Shown here piece by piece: positions 37,644 to 47,629 of a stretch of 64,000 nt of DNA. The position numbers were made by a program, and so were the translations under genes. The stretch is from a virus, in the IMG/VR virus record IMGVR_UViG_3300025276_000027, positions 1-64,000 of that record; one strand, 5' to 3'. Numbering within the stretch: position 1 is the first letter of the stretch; every line of letters starts with the position of its first letter. Below the pieces are notes generated by a model. That model saw only the letters and a list, made by a program, of their open reading frames with translations, was not told the origin of the DNA and did not search any database.

Positions 37644-40600
37644 TACCTCATTGATAATTGTAGTTTAGTATTGTTTAATCTTAATAGCATTTTTCTATTA
37701 TCACCACCTTTAGTTATTGATCTATTTTTTCTCAATATAACATGATTTGAATAATGTCTAAATTTCTTACGTTGTGTTGCAGATTTTTGATAATTTAAAT
37801 TAATAGGATTTAATGGTCTTATATACCCGTTACAATCAGTATTAAATATAGATTGTTCAGCATTAGTAAATTCACCTCTATCATTAGTAATATCCCAAAA
37901 TTGATTAAACCTAAATTTATGCTCCACCTTTGAAACTTCTATATTAATATCATCAGTACCTATACTTGGATATTGTAAATTACCCCAAGGATCATTATAC
38001 AATGCATTATTTAAAAGTAATAAACCAGATGTTTGATCATTATTATATACAATAGCTGCATCAAAATTATAATCTAAATCCTCCCATTTATCACCACCAC
38101 ACATGTTATATTGTGGATCTCCTTTGTATACATATGTTTCTAATTGATATTCAAAACTTCTTACAGTATTAACTGCTTGTCCTGTATTAGATATTAAATC
38201 TATTTCCCATGGATAATTAATATTATAAAAATTGGCATATGAATCACATCTTATATTATGTCTCCAGAATCCACCTACTTCAAAATTTGGTTGTGTACTC
38301 TCAAAAAAGAAATAATTACATCTTCTTGGATCTGGTTGTATAAATGCAGGATCTCCTATTTGATATATTAAAGGTGCTGAATCTGGACATGTACCAACAG
38401 CAGTCACAACTGTACCAGGAATTGTTACAGGTGGACAAGAGCAAGTTACCTTTTTACATATTGGTTGAAGTACATCATTACACTCACCTGATGACTCTGT
38501 ATAATTAAATGTTGTTGGATTAGGATAAACTATTGTATAACCTGCAGGACATGCACAAACAAAATCTGTTCCACATACTGATCCACCAATTGCTGTTGCA
38601 ACAGGCGTTATAGTAGTTGGGTCTGCAGCATTAATTCCAAATTGATATGGATCAACATTTACAGGACCAGAAGTCATTGATATATGACCTAACACATCAG
38701 CATCAGTAGGTGCAGAATTAGTAGCACCACAAAATATTGCATATAAAAATTGGTTTGCAGGTCCAAATCCAGTTCCAACTGTATTAGATTGATATGGTCC
38801 ACCCACTACACCTGGGTCAGTTGTTGTATCAGTAACAAATAATATTACTCTTCTATAGTTTGCGTTACCACTTCTATCACCTAATTCAGAAGCATTTGCA
38901 GCATTTAGTACACCTACAGCACCATTTAATCCAGCAACAACTTCAGTACCTGGATAACTACCCCAGTTATCATCATACCATTGATCTACATATGCTATAT
39001 TAATATTAGAAGACATACTAAAATTACCACCAGCACCATTTGGAAGAGGCACTGTTTCACTTCCAACTCCCCATTGAGTAAAACCAATTTGCATTTGATC
39101 ATTATTCATAAAAGTTTGAATTTGAGGATCATTTAAAAAACCATTTAAAAGAGCCAATTGTGCTCCTCTTCTTCCTGCCCGATCAGTACTACCTGATGTA
39201 TCCATAGCAAATACTACATCAACTAAACAATTTGTAGGCCCACCAGTTACTACTCCATCAGTAATAATATCTACTAATACTGTAGCATCTTTAGTTTCAT
39301 TATTTGCTATTTCACATAGTTCTGTAACAGGATTATAAGTATATCCAGGAGGACATTGTGGTATAGTAGTAGTTAAAGTTTTTGTAGTAAAGAAATGATT
39401 AATACTTGGTAAAGCTAACTCAGGATGCCAGTCATGAAAAGATATCCATGCTTTAACCTTTGGATCATAACTTATAGTCCATGAACAATCATCAAAGTAA
39501 AGCGGATCTCCTATATCTATTGGAGCTGAAATACCTGTTAATGTATTAATAGTAATTGGCTTAATATCTCTATCTATAAATGTAGCTGTACTAATAAATT
39601 CTGGTTTAAGTTGGTAATCTTTCTTCATAAAATAAACAAGATCATCAACAGAATCATACATGACTTGACAACCAACACCAAATACGGGGTTATCTGTCCA
39701 CACTGAAGTTTCTGAATTTGGAAATTGTTTTATAAATCTTGATGGTAAATACTTAGCAAACCACCATTTCATGCCTGCATTAGATATAGGGCTGAGCCCT
39801 TTACCACCGTATTGAAATATTTTACCTTGTTGTTGTGATATAAAAAATAAACCTACTGGTGTATTTATTACACCTCTTATACTTTCACATGATCCAAACT
39901 CAGTTGATATATCTGCATTAGCTACATTTTGAAATGGTTGACTAAATAATCCACCATCACCAATAGTTAATTTAGTATCTAATTGAGTTTTTAAAGTATC
40001 TAATCCTTGGAACATCTGTGGTGACAAATGTGGGAAAAATATTAGTGCACCACTTTTATTTATAGGTTTAATTACACTAACATCATTTTTAAAATCTTTA
40101 TAATTATTATTTAAAAACACTCTCCAAAAATCTTTTCTGGATTCTTCTTGTGCTTGTAAAGAATATATAAGTCTCTTTGGATATGATACAAAACAATTTT
40201 CTGCAACTAATGGATCATAATACGTAGGTTGTACTTGACCAAAAGAAGTTAATTGCGTAGCAAATTTAGAAGGACTTAATGACTCATCATATTTATAAAA
40301 ATTACCTTCTTTTTCTATTTTTGCATGAAAGAGTTCATCAATATCATTATAGTCATATACATTGTATATTCTTTTTGCAGGCTCATCTTTCCATTCTCTT
40401 TGGGTTAAATTTATTTCTGTTTCAACAAAGAAATCCGTTATGCCATTTACATGAGTATACATATATGCATACTCCATATTAAATGCAGGATTAGGATCAG
40501 ATGAATTAAATATTGCAGCAAATCCAGATGAACATGAATCATTACCTCTATCTAAATAAAATAAATCATTTGGTATTAAGTTATCTAGAGCACTTGTATT

Positions 40601-43600
40601 AACAATTGATAAAGAAGCTATCTCTGAAGCTAGTGGGGTAATATCATATCTTTGTGAGTTTAACCAAAATCTTGGATATGGTATATTTACATACAATGAA
40701 TAATTATATGTAAAGTCATCAGGTTGTCCTAATAAATAATTTGTAAATATAGGCATGATAACTTTTTCAGTATATCTACATATAAATGTATCACCAGCAA
40801 AAATAGGATCACTACTATATAAATACTCATCCGGTTTAGTTGAATCTAAAAGTTCAACACAACCTCTAAGTTGTACTTGTTTTATTCCAGCAAGTTGACC
40901 ATATTGATTATCAAAGTTAAATTTAAGAGCTCCGTATTTAGCGGATATATTTGTTTTTCTTGTTTGTCTTGGATCTAATAAATATTGATCACTAAATTCA
41001 TTTACAACAGATTGATCTACATTAGTAAATTCACCATCTGCATTTAAATTTAATGACATGTCTCCACCAATTACATATCTTGATTCATCAATTACAGATG
41101 GATCTCTAAGAGGATTTTCTAGACTTACAGCTACTGTCTCAGGTCTAAATAAATTATTTATTTTATATTGTCCACTATCAAATGTTTGGAATGAAGCACC
41201 TATATAATTAGATGCGTTATTTTTAATTCTCCATAAACCATTTGTTTGATTTGAAAAATCTGAAAAGAAACCTAAAGAATTATGTTTCCAAACAAAATCT
41301 GAATGATTAATCATATTATAAAACAGATCAATAATTTCATTTCCCCCTATAGCTATATTTGCTTGTAAAGTAAATATACTTGTAAGTGTTCTAAATACCT
41401 GTGGTAAGTTTGTTTCAGATGAATCTCTATCTCTGTTAGTTTCCAAGGCACCTGAATTAACACCAGGAATTCTTCCTTTTAATCCTTCTGCTGTTGTTGC
41501 AGCTTTTTCAGTTATAGCCGTAGCTAATCCACCAGTATATAAATCTACTATTCCACCTAAAGTATCTAGCAAAATACTTATTACTGTACTAGTTGTTGCT
41601 GAAGTAGTAGTAGCTGCACCTGCGGCTGCTACATATGCTGTTTGTTTAGAAGCCCACGGTTGTTTCCAATCACCACCTCTTATTGCTCCACCAGATCTAC
41701 CATTTAAGTTTACAGTAGCAACACCAGGTGGTACGGTTAGAGAAATAAATCCTCCACCACCACCTTGTGCATCACCATCAATTTCTTCCCCTATTCCAGA
41801 CTGACTAGTTAAATTACCAGTTGAATAAGTTTGTTTACGGGAAGTTGTTCCTTTTAGTTTATGACAGGCATAACCAAAACCTATGATAGCTCCAATCCAT
41901 GCACCACCACCTCTTAATAATTTAAATTGCGGATGATCTTCTGATGGTTTAAAAAACCCAGATGCTGCTCCACTTACCTCTCCATATATTCTAGATTCAT
42001 ATGCATTTAAGAAAGGTTGAGTAAACATTAAATCTGGTGAGTGAAATGTAAATACTTTTCTTGAAAATCCTGTTGGCTCACCATCTACATCAACTCTATC
42101 ACCTAAAGGCTTAAAATAATCACAAGACTCTTGAAAAGTATTACAGCCATCTGTTCTATTTAAAGCATCACCATTTATACCATCATGAAAATATACATCT
42201 GGTCTCAAATCATTATAAGGATAGTTAGGATATAACCCCTGTACATCTCCACCTATTAAGTTTTCAGTATCAGGAATAGTATACTTACGCATATTTTTAA
42301 ATAAACCTTTTGCCAATATAGACTTTGCTCCTAATCTTGATCCTTTTAATATTTCATAACCAACAACATTTTGAATAAATGAACCATCATTATATTTTGG
42401 ACGTGCTATATTATCAAATTGTACACCAAGGATGTTTATTAAATCTCCTGATGTATTACTTATATTTAATGGTGAACCAATAGATTCATCCGGCATCTTA
42501 TGATGCCTTATTGGAACACCACATAAGTCTCCCCATATATCTGGTCTATTTGATGGATATCTTTCAGTAGATTCCCAATATCCCATCTTCCCTTTTGCTA
42601 TTATATTAGTACCATCCCCAAGTGGTTCAGAAGCTACTGAAGTTATTGATGCAGTATTATAAACTTTAAATAAAGGGTCTCCAGAAGAATCTAATACATT
42701 TGAACCAAATATATCTGCATTTTCTAATTCTATTGAACCATTCGGTAATGTATAATTTTGTGGAGCTCTACCTGGTATATGATATGAGGATGATCTTTCT
42801 CCAGTGTTATATATCCATCTTATAAAAAATGCATATTGTTCATCTCTCAAGAAATTCATTTTATTACCCCCTTTAGAATAATAATCATCTTGAACACTAT
42901 TAATACACCAATTTACTTGAATGTTATTAGCATCTGGTTGATAGTTAAAATCAAATTGTTCGGTTGGTCCTTGTCTTATTAACCAATCATTCACAACAAA
43001 CATTGATTCAGATTTTTCATATGCAGGACTACGTAAAGGTATTTGTACTAAATCTATAGCTATTAATGATTCATCTATATAATCAATATTAATATTCTTT
43101 TGTTGTGTGTTATAAATCCCTAATCTTTTTGCAGATGTTTGTCCCTGGTTTCTTCTAAGTATTACTAATTCATAAAATTCATAATCTTTATCTAAATTTG
43201 AAATAGATATATCAAGTGAACCGGCTGTACCATCAATATTCCATAATGTTTGAATATTAGATATACCTATATAGTCAGTTACTTTAATTTCATTTTCAGT
43301 ATATGCAATAAATGCTTGATATGCTCCATTAGCTAACATACCACCATCAGTTGCTTTACTTAATGCAACACATGGTGTATCAACTAATGGTGCTAATCTA
43401 ATTTGTTCACAATCTAATCGTTTAGGTTGTTGATCTTCATATACAACACATGGGTCACCATCAATATCTGGCCCCGATATCTGTATTTGTTTATATGGTA
43501 TTTTATCTATATTTAATGCTCTTGATGGATTGTTACCATCATCCCAATATACTTCCCAAGTACAATCAAAGTTTTCTTTTGCTGCACCGGTAATTAAATA

Positions 43601-43996
43601 CTTTCTATTAAAACTTAAACAAGTGTCATTAACTAATGTAGTATATTTACATTGGCTATCATCAAATGTTCCTATTTCTGAATTAATATCATCTGTAGAA
43701 TATATTATCCATTCATCACCATATCTATGTATAGCTCCAATAACTGTATATGGTATTACACCACATTGTAAATTTGATGGCTCATTACCTACAACACCTA
43801 AGTCTCCATCTAAAGAATTGTTTACTAAATTTCGTGCATGCCACCATGATTGGTTACTTTCCAAAGATGGAGTAATATCCTTATTCATTCCTTTACTAAA
43901 GGAATTTGTTTGTATAGATGAACTGCTTTGGGATCTAGGACTTCTCCTGGATCCCTTACGGTTACTATTAGAAGAAGAGTTTCTCTTTTTAGCCAT
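37643..43996 (-). CDS. Large tail (muzzle-like) protein with vWA insert
   Basis: The 2117-residue protein begins with a basic Ser/Arg-rich tail (1-30) followed by FSKGMNKDITPSL and HARNLVNNSLDGDLG, a start pattern I associate with the large tail-tip or muzzle protein of crAss-like phages. It is beta-rich and aromatic throughout, with Cys pairs. Residues 1590-1790 form a von Willebrand A domain with metal site D1599-T-S-G-S1603. It is flanked by Cys-rich pieces of the form CPxGY (QCPPGYTYNPVTELCE before, CACPAGYTIVYP after), resembling small disulphide knots. The vWA could bind a surface protein or glycan through Mg2+. It follows the ring-like gene after 14 nt and is coupled to the next gene by TAATG. 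The identification as muzzle is by size, start motif and order. Confidence 0.73.
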   Translation of the reverse strand: MAKKRNSSSNSNRKGSRRSPRSQSSSSIQTNSFSKGMNKDITPSLESNQSWWHARNLVNNSLDGDLGVVGNEPSNLQCGVIPYTVIGAIHRYGDEWIIYSTDDINSEIGTFDDSQCKYTTLVNDTCLSFNRKYLITGAAKENFDCTWEVYWDDGNNPSRALNIDKIPYKQIQISGPDIDGDPCVVYEDQQPKRLDCEQIRLAPLVDTPCVALSKATDGGMLANGAYQAFIAYTENEIKVTDYIGISNIQTLWNIDGTAGSLDISISNLDKDYEFYELVILRRNQGQTSAKRLGIYNTQQKNINIDYIDESLIAIDLVQIPLRSPAYEKSESMFVVNDWLIRQGPTEQFDFNYQPDANNIQVNWCINSVQDDYYSKGGNKMNFLRDEQYAFFIRWIYNTGERSSSYHIPGRAPQNYTLPNGSIELENADIFGSNVLDSSGDPLFKVYNTASITSVASEPLGDGTNIIAKGKMGYWESTERYPSNRPDIWGDLCGVPIRHHKMPDESIGSPLNISNTSGDLINILGVQFDNIARPKYNDGSFIQNVVGYEILKGSRLGAKSILAKGLFKNMRKYTIPDTENLIGGDVQGLYPNYPYNDLRPDVYFHDGINGDALNRTDGCNTFQESCDYFKPLGDRVDVDGEPTGFSRKVFTFHSPDLMFTQPFLNAYESRIYGEVSGAASGFFKPSEDHPQFKLLRGGGAWIGAIIGFGYACHKLKGTTSRKQTYSTGNLTSQSGIGEEIDGDAQGGGGGFISLTVPPGVATVNLNGRSGGAIRGGDWKQPWASKQTAYVAAAGAATTTSATTSTVISILLDTLGGIVDLYTGGLATAITEKAATTAEGLKGRIPGVNSGALETNRDRDSSETNLPQVFRTLTSIFTLQANIAIGGNEIIDLFYNMINHSDFVWKHNSLGFFSDFSNQTNGLWRIKNNASNYIGASFQTFDSGQYKINNLFRPETVAVSLENPLRDPSVIDESRYVIGGDMSLNLNADGEFTNVDQSVVNEFSDQYLLDPRQTRKTNISAKYGALKFNFDNQYGQLAGIKQVQLRGCVELLDSTKPDEYLYSSDPIFAGDTFICRYTEKVIMPIFTNYLLGQPDDFTYNYSLYVNIPYPRFWLNSQRYDITPLASEIASLSIVNTSALDNLIPNDLFYLDRGNDSCSSGFAAIFNSSDPNPAFNMEYAYMYTHVNGITDFFVETEINLTQREWKDEPAKRIYNVYDYNDIDELFHAKIEKEGNFYKYDESLSPSKFATQLTSFGQVQPTYYDPLVAENCFVSYPKRLIYSLQAQEESRKDFWRVFLNNNYKDFKNDVSVIKPINKSGALIFFPHLSPQMFQGLDTLKTQLDTKLTIGDGGLFSQPFQNVANADISTEFGSCESIRGVINTPVGLFFISQQQGKIFQYGGKGLSPISNAGMKWWFAKYLPSRFIKQFPNSETSVWTDNPVFGVGCQVMYDSVDDLVYFMKKDYQLKPEFISTATFIDRDIKPITINTLTGISAPIDIGDPLYFDDCSWTISYDPKVKAWISFHDWHPELALPSINHFFTTKTLTTTIPQCPPGYTYNPVTELCEIANNETKDATVLVDIITDGVVTGGPTNCLVDVVFAMDTSGSTDRAGRRGAQLALLNGFLNDPQIQTFMNNDQMQIGFTQWGVGSETVPLPNGAGGNFSMSSNINIAYVDQWYDDNWGSYPGTEVVAGLNGAVGVLNAANASELGDRSGNANYRRVILFVTDTTTDPGVVGGPYQSNTVGTGFGPANQFLYAIFCGATNSAPTDADVLGHISMTSGPVNVDPYQFGINAADPTTITPVATAIGGSVCGTDFVCACPAGYTIVYPNPTTFNYTESSGECNDVLQPICKKVTCSCPPVTIPGTVVTAVGTCPDSAPLIYQIGDPAFIQPDPRRCNYFFFESTQPNFEVGGFWRHNIRCDSYANFYNINYPWEIDLISNTGQAVNTVRSFEYQLETYVYKGDPQYNMCGGDKWEDLDYNFDAAIVYNNDQTSGLLLLNNALYNDPWGNLQYPSIGTDDINIEVSKVEHKFRFNQFWDITNDRGEFTNAEQSIFNTDCNGYIRPLNPINLNYQKSATQRKKFRHYSNHVILRKNRSITKGGDNRKMLLRLNNTKLQLSMR

Positions 43997-44010
43997 AATA
44001 GATTACGTAT

Positions 44011-44964
44011 TTAACAAGTTGTGGATGTAGATGAAGAAGTTGTATTCCCTGTTAAGTTAGGAGCTGAAACAACTCTTGGTTGAACTGGTGCATAACTTAA
44101 AAACATATTATAATAATTATGATATTGAGCTCTTCTGTTCATAGTCCACACTTTTCTCATTTCAGCAAAGTCTGGTGTATTTACAAAAGTAAGTGCATTG
44201 TTTCTTGCACCCCTTAATCTAGTTTCAATTAAATTTAATTGTTGAGAAACATTTTCACCTTGCCAAACCATATTTTCTAATATCCTTTGTTTTACTGCAT
44301 ATTCATAATACTCATTACAGTATGGATGATCTAAAACTAATAGATCCCCAAAGGTATCTTCCATAGCTCCTTGAAAACTTAAATATACTTTACCTGTTTT
44401 AAATGTTGTTATTAAATAACCATCTTTTACTTCTGCAATATCTAATGCTTGAGCTCCTAAACTTGGACAATAACATACTGCATCATTTACATCTCTTATA
44501 CGTAATTGTGTCCAGTTTTCAAAAGATCTAAATTGATTGGGTCCTATTCTTTGTACCAATTGATAACTGTTTTTGTCATCACATGTTTTAATAACACATA
44601 CATCTTTACATGTATCATCTTTACTACATGGAGATTTTTCTCCAGGAGCTGGTACATAAGGAACATCATTAAATGTTTCTACATGTGTACCTGATGGCAT
44701 AGTATTATTTATTGTATAACTACCACATCTAAATGCATAATTTACATATTTAAAATCTGTAGGTAATTGACCACGTCCATGCTCAATATCTATAATAACT
44801 TGTTTAGTCCTATGTATTTTTAAACCTAAATCATAATTAACTCTTTGAGCAACTTTAATAAGTTGTTGTGGTTCTATCATACCCTCAAGAGCATATGTAG
44901 AAAAATCAATTGATACATCATCCATCAATTGACTAAACGTTCTATATTTTTGTGAAACTCCCAT
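44011..44964 (-). CDS. Ring/connector-like tail protein
   Basis: The 317-residue product begins with helical segments (FSQLMDDVSIDFSTYALEG, then EPQQLIKVAQRVNYDLGLKI), followed by a beta region with LPTDFKYVNYAF. I recall this layout from ring or adaptor proteins that join portal and tail in crAss-like phages. A Cys cluster (CSKDDTCKDVCVIKTC) lies near 114-130 and might bind zinc. The C-terminal part has helices (EYAVKQRILENMVWQG, QQLNLIETRLRGARNNAL) and a Ser/Thr-rich end. Its start overlaps the preceding stop as TAATG, coupling the two proteins. Exact placement among the rings cannot be decided here. Confidence 0.65.
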   Translation of the reverse strand: MGVSQKYRTFSQLMDDVSIDFSTYALEGMIEPQQLIKVAQRVNYDLGLKIHRTKQVIIDIEHGRGQLPTDFKYVNYAFRCGSYTINNTMPSGTHVETFNDVPYVPAPGEKSPCSKDDTCKDVCVIKTCDDKNSYQLVQRIGPNQFRSFENWTQLRIRDVNDAVCYCPSLGAQALDIAEVKDGYLITTFKTGKVYLSFQGAMEDTFGDLLVLDHPYCNEYYEYAVKQRILENMVWQGENVSQQLNLIETRLRGARNNALTFVNTPDFAEMRKVWTMNRRAQYHNYYNMFLSYAPVQPRVVSAPNLTGNTTSSSTSTTC

Positions 44965-45635
44965 TATTGTCTATTTATATTACGTTTATTATCAGAATCT
45001 TCTGATGGAATCTGCATAGTACCCATCATAGTTTGAATAACTTGACTCTCTATTTCTGCAAATAAAGCTTCAGGTATAAATATTTGTTGTTCATATCTGG
45101 GTGTACAATTGTTTTCTGTATCACAATCCCATGCTGTAATATCTGAATCAAATACACCTTCTACTTTAATTGCATCCCATGCTATGTTTGGACAATAAAT
45201 ATATCCATCCAACCACCAAAAATATAATGTATTATTATATTTAAAAGTAGTTGTTTTAGTCATAGATGTATATGTACCAGGTTGAGTTGCTTGCATTTCT
45301 TGTGAACTATCAATAGAACTTACTGTACGAATTAATGGTCCCCAATAACCTTCAAACATGGAAGGGAGTTTAGTTTTTGTACGTTTAATTGTACAACCAC
45401 TCTGAATACCTGAACAATGTGCTTCTACTTTATCTACTTCAATTAATTCTACATAAGGTAATGTTTTCCATACTGAATTAAATTTCATAAGTTTATTTGC
45501 ATAGTCTTGTCTTCTCATTAAAAATTGAGCATACTTTTCTATTAAACTATATATATATCTATCTGTAACAAAAGCATCTTGAACCTCAGCTTTAACTTGA
45601 CCTCTTATCCTAGATATTGTTTCTGCTATTGTCAT
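44964..45635 (-). CDS. Ring/neck-like virion protein
   Basis: The 223-residue protein starts with a helix (TIAETISRIRGQVKAEVQDAF) and a second helical part (YIYSLIEKYAQFLMRRQDYANK). A beta-rich middle with aromatic residues follows (YLYFWWLDGYIYCPN-like order around 140-155), and then a C-terminal helix (EALFAEIESQVIQTMMG). This resembles small neck or ring proteins of podovirus-like tails. It is 5 nt after the 188-aa gene and overlaps the next gene by one base. No enzyme motif is seen. Confidence 0.58.
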   Translation of the reverse strand: MTIAETISRIRGQVKAEVQDAFVTDRYIYSLIEKYAQFLMRRQDYANKLMKFNSVWKTLPYVELIEVDKVEAHCSGIQSGCTIKRTKTKLPSMFEGYWGPLIRTVSSIDSSQEMQATQPGTYTSMTKTTTFKYNNTLYFWWLDGYIYCPNIAWDAIKVEGVFDSDITAWDCDTENNCTPRYEQQIFIPEALFAEIESQVIQTMMGTMQIPSEDSDNKRNINRQ

Positions 45636-45640
45636 TTTTT

Positions 45641-46207
45641 TTATTTTTCAAATTCATTATAATATTTTAAAGCTTTGTTGGTCTCTTCAAAGTTTTCATC
45701 ATATAAATGAGCAACTCTATATTTATTTTTCATTACTACATACTTTGTCCAATTGGTAGGATATTGTTTAGCTACTGATCTTTTAAAATCTCTACATGCT
45801 ACAAAACGCCACAATTCTCTATTTTTAAATCTATATTTTGTAGAGTAGTTTGTATAAAATATCTTTCCTAAATTACCATCTGTTTCCCAATTTTTATTTT
45901 GTAACACTTTACCATATTCTTTTGATAATGCATAATCTGTATTAACTGTCCTTGAAGGTTTACATGTTCCTATAAATAAAAATCCAAGTGAGTCAGGTAA
46001 TTCTACACCATTTCTATTTTGTATAACTGTATTCCAAATTTTTGTATTATATAATTTTATTATCTTTTTTAACTTTGCATTATCAATATCAGAATACATA
46101 GGTTTTTTATCCTTAAATTCTTTTATTGTTTTCTCATTTAATAACCCTAATCTTTTTTGCCTATACCTAGGAGCATTAAGATTAGGCTTTTTAAAATTAT
46201 TAATCAT
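45641..46207 (-). CDS. Small basic conserved-looking protein of the tail block
   Basis: The 188-residue product is rich in Lys, Asn, Tyr and Arg. The central part LPDSLGFLFIGTCKPS followed by NTDYALSKEYGK and YSTKYRFKNRELWRFVACRDFKRSVAKQ looks like a compact domain, and I have the impression of a conserved protein found beside tail genes in crAss-like phages. I cannot assign a function. There are no membrane segments. It is the first gene after the metallophosphoesterase and leads a run of closely spaced tail genes. Its basic surface would suit nucleic-acid contact or assembly. Confidence 0.6.
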   Translation of the reverse strand: MINNFKKPNLNAPRYRQKRLGLLNEKTIKEFKDKKPMYSDIDNAKLKKIIKLYNTKIWNTVIQNRNGVELPDSLGFLFIGTCKPSRTVNTDYALSKEYGKVLQNKNWETDGNLGKIFYTNYSTKYRFKNRELWRFVACRDFKRSVAKQYPTNWTKYVVMKNKYRVAHLYDENFEETNKALKYYNEFEK

Positions 46208-46220
46208 ATGTCTACATTTA

Positions 46221-46231
46221 TAATTTACAAA
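46221..46231 (-). promoter_or_regulatory. Late promoter-like motif, one mismatch
   Basis: The minus strand reads TTTGTAAATTA followed by TAAATG, one mismatch from TTTGTATATTA. It lies 14 nt upstream of the 46207 start codon and just after the hairpin that follows the phosphoesterase gene. It would drive the 188-, 223-, 317-, 2117- and 655-aa genes. Confidence 0.5.
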
Positions 46232-46236
46232 AAAAA

Positions 46237-46260
46237 CCCCATTAAATGAAATTTAACAGG
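46237..46260 (-). terminator. Weak hairpin with T-tract after the phosphoesterase gene
   Basis: Around 46239-46259 a 6-bp TTAAAT/ATTTAA stem with a 3-nt GAA loop is extended, across a small internal loop, by CC/GG pairs. On the minus strand it is followed directly by a run of eight T. It lies 6 nt after the 46266 stop codon and just before the next promoter-like motif. The AT-only stem core makes it a weak candidate. Confidence 0.4.
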
Positions 46261-46265
46261 TGTCT

Positions 46266-47486
46266 TTATAATACTTGATGTGCAAATTCAGCTATATTAC
46301 CCAAAGTAGGATGCTGAAGTTCTAATTTTCCTGTTCTTCTATTACCTACAAATTTGTTAGAATAGTGATAATAATCAGTTTTACCTAAACTAGGTAATGT
46401 TTTTTCTATAAAACCTGCTGTCTCATTAGATGTCATATATTCTACTTTTCTATCTGTATGTATATGACCTTTAAATAATGTTCTGTTTACTGTGTTACCC
46501 CATTGTTTTGGATATTCACTAGCATAAATTAATGGATTATTTTTACTTTTTTTATCTCCATGTTCAAATGCATTAAAATTATTATGCCATACGTGTACCT
46601 TACGTTCTTCATATTTTATATCCCAACTTATTTCTTTACTCTCTATTGATTGAGATAATGCATGTACTAAATGAAATGAAGATAACCTGTCATGATTACC
46701 AGGAACATATACTATTACTAATTCAACGCAAAACCTCTTTATATACCCAATAGCCCAGTGCATTGCATTAAATGCCTGTACGTAAGCCTCAGTAGCCGTC
46801 ATGCAGTTGTCTAATGGTGTTCCTGATGTTGTTGTACCATCAAAGGTATCCATGTTGATTAAATCACCTCCTATTACAAAAAACATTTTTTGAATGCTAT
46901 GTGATGGAGTTGCACGCTCAAGTAAGTTTATAATTGTTTCTTCAAAATCATTATCTATTGTTTGATTACCTTGCTTTCCAAAATGTATATCTTGTAAAGA
47001 CATGACTCCGCAAACCTTTTCTCCTTTATTAGATAATTTAGTTTTTGGTAACTTATATGTTTTAGGTTTCCAGTTACTCAATAAATCTTCAAAATGTTTT
47101 TCATCAAAGTTTTTAATCTGTGAAATTAATGCAGATACTCTCCAATGATCACCCATTTGTTTATTCCAATATTGTGATAGTTTCCATTTTTTAGTATCTA
47201 TCTTTAATAATGAAATAATTTCTTCAGGGCTTTTAGGTTCATGGTCAAACGTACCAGATATCTTTCCTTGACCTTTTTCTAAATCAATTGACTCAACTAA
47301 TTGAGAATTATCTGCTGCTTTTTTAAAAAACCCACTTATTTTTTTTTCTTTCTTTCTTTCTTTTAATATTTGTTTTTTTAATTTGATATACTCTTCTTCA
47401 GAAATACCCACTCTTGATGCAGATATGCTTGGATGTTTTTTCCATTTAAGAGATTCAATAATTCTTTGTTTTAAGGTATTTGACAT
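46266..47486 (-). CDS. Calcineurin-like metallophosphoesterase
   Basis: All five metal-binding blocks of the metallophosphoesterase superfamily are present in order in this 406-residue protein: D166-I-H168, G-G-D208-L-I-N, G263-N-H-D266, E-H309-G-D311 and G340-H-I-H343. The family hydrolyses phosphodiesters or phosphomonoesters with two divalent metals, usually Mn2+ or Fe. The N-terminal 50 residues look like a helix-turn-helix (HPSISASRVGISEEEYIKLKKQ), so the enzyme may act on nucleic acid, as Mre11/SbcD relatives do, though no capping domain is evident. It is placed among tail genes but separated from them by hairpins on both sides. Its substrate cannot be told from sequence. Confidence 0.9.
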   Translation of the reverse strand: MSNTLKQRIIESLKWKKHPSISASRVGISEEEYIKLKKQILKERKKEKKISGFFKKAADNSQLVESIDLEKGQGKISGTFDHEPKSPEEIISLLKIDTKKWKLSQYWNKQMGDHWRVSALISQIKNFDEKHFEDLLSNWKPKTYKLPKTKLSNKGEKVCGVMSLQDIHFGKQGNQTIDNDFEETIINLLERATPSHSIQKMFFVIGGDLINMDTFDGTTTSGTPLDNCMTATEAYVQAFNAMHWAIGYIKRFCVELVIVYVPGNHDRLSSFHLVHALSQSIESKEISWDIKYEERKVHVWHNNFNAFEHGDKKSKNNPLIYASEYPKQWGNTVNRTLFKGHIHTDRKVEYMTSNETAGFIEKTLPSLGKTDYYHYSNKFVGNRRTGKLELQHPTLGNIAEFAHQVL

Positions 47487-47556
47487 AAGAAATCTTTTTG
47501 TGGTTCTCGTAAAAATAAGTATAAATAATTAAAAACCAGTGTGTTTAATAAAAAAA

Positions 47557-47580
47557 AGAGACTGAGTTGCCCCAGTCTCT
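47557..47580 (-). terminator. Intrinsic terminator after the vWA/Fn3 gene pair
   Basis: A perfect 8-bp stem AGAGACTG/CAGTCTCT with an 8-nt loop is followed on the minus strand by seven T and a T/A-rich stretch. It lies 50 nt after the 47630 stop codon, ahead of the phosphoesterase gene. Confidence 0.82.
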
Positions 47581-47629
47581 CCCAACGTTTGTAGTAGAAA
47601 AACCAACAAACCACCACCTGTTGTTTCTT

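Noticed and set aside
46266-47486. Naming the phosphoesterase sbcD/mre11
   Set aside because: The catalytic blocks are shared by the whole superfamily and the capping domain and an SbcC partner are not visible.
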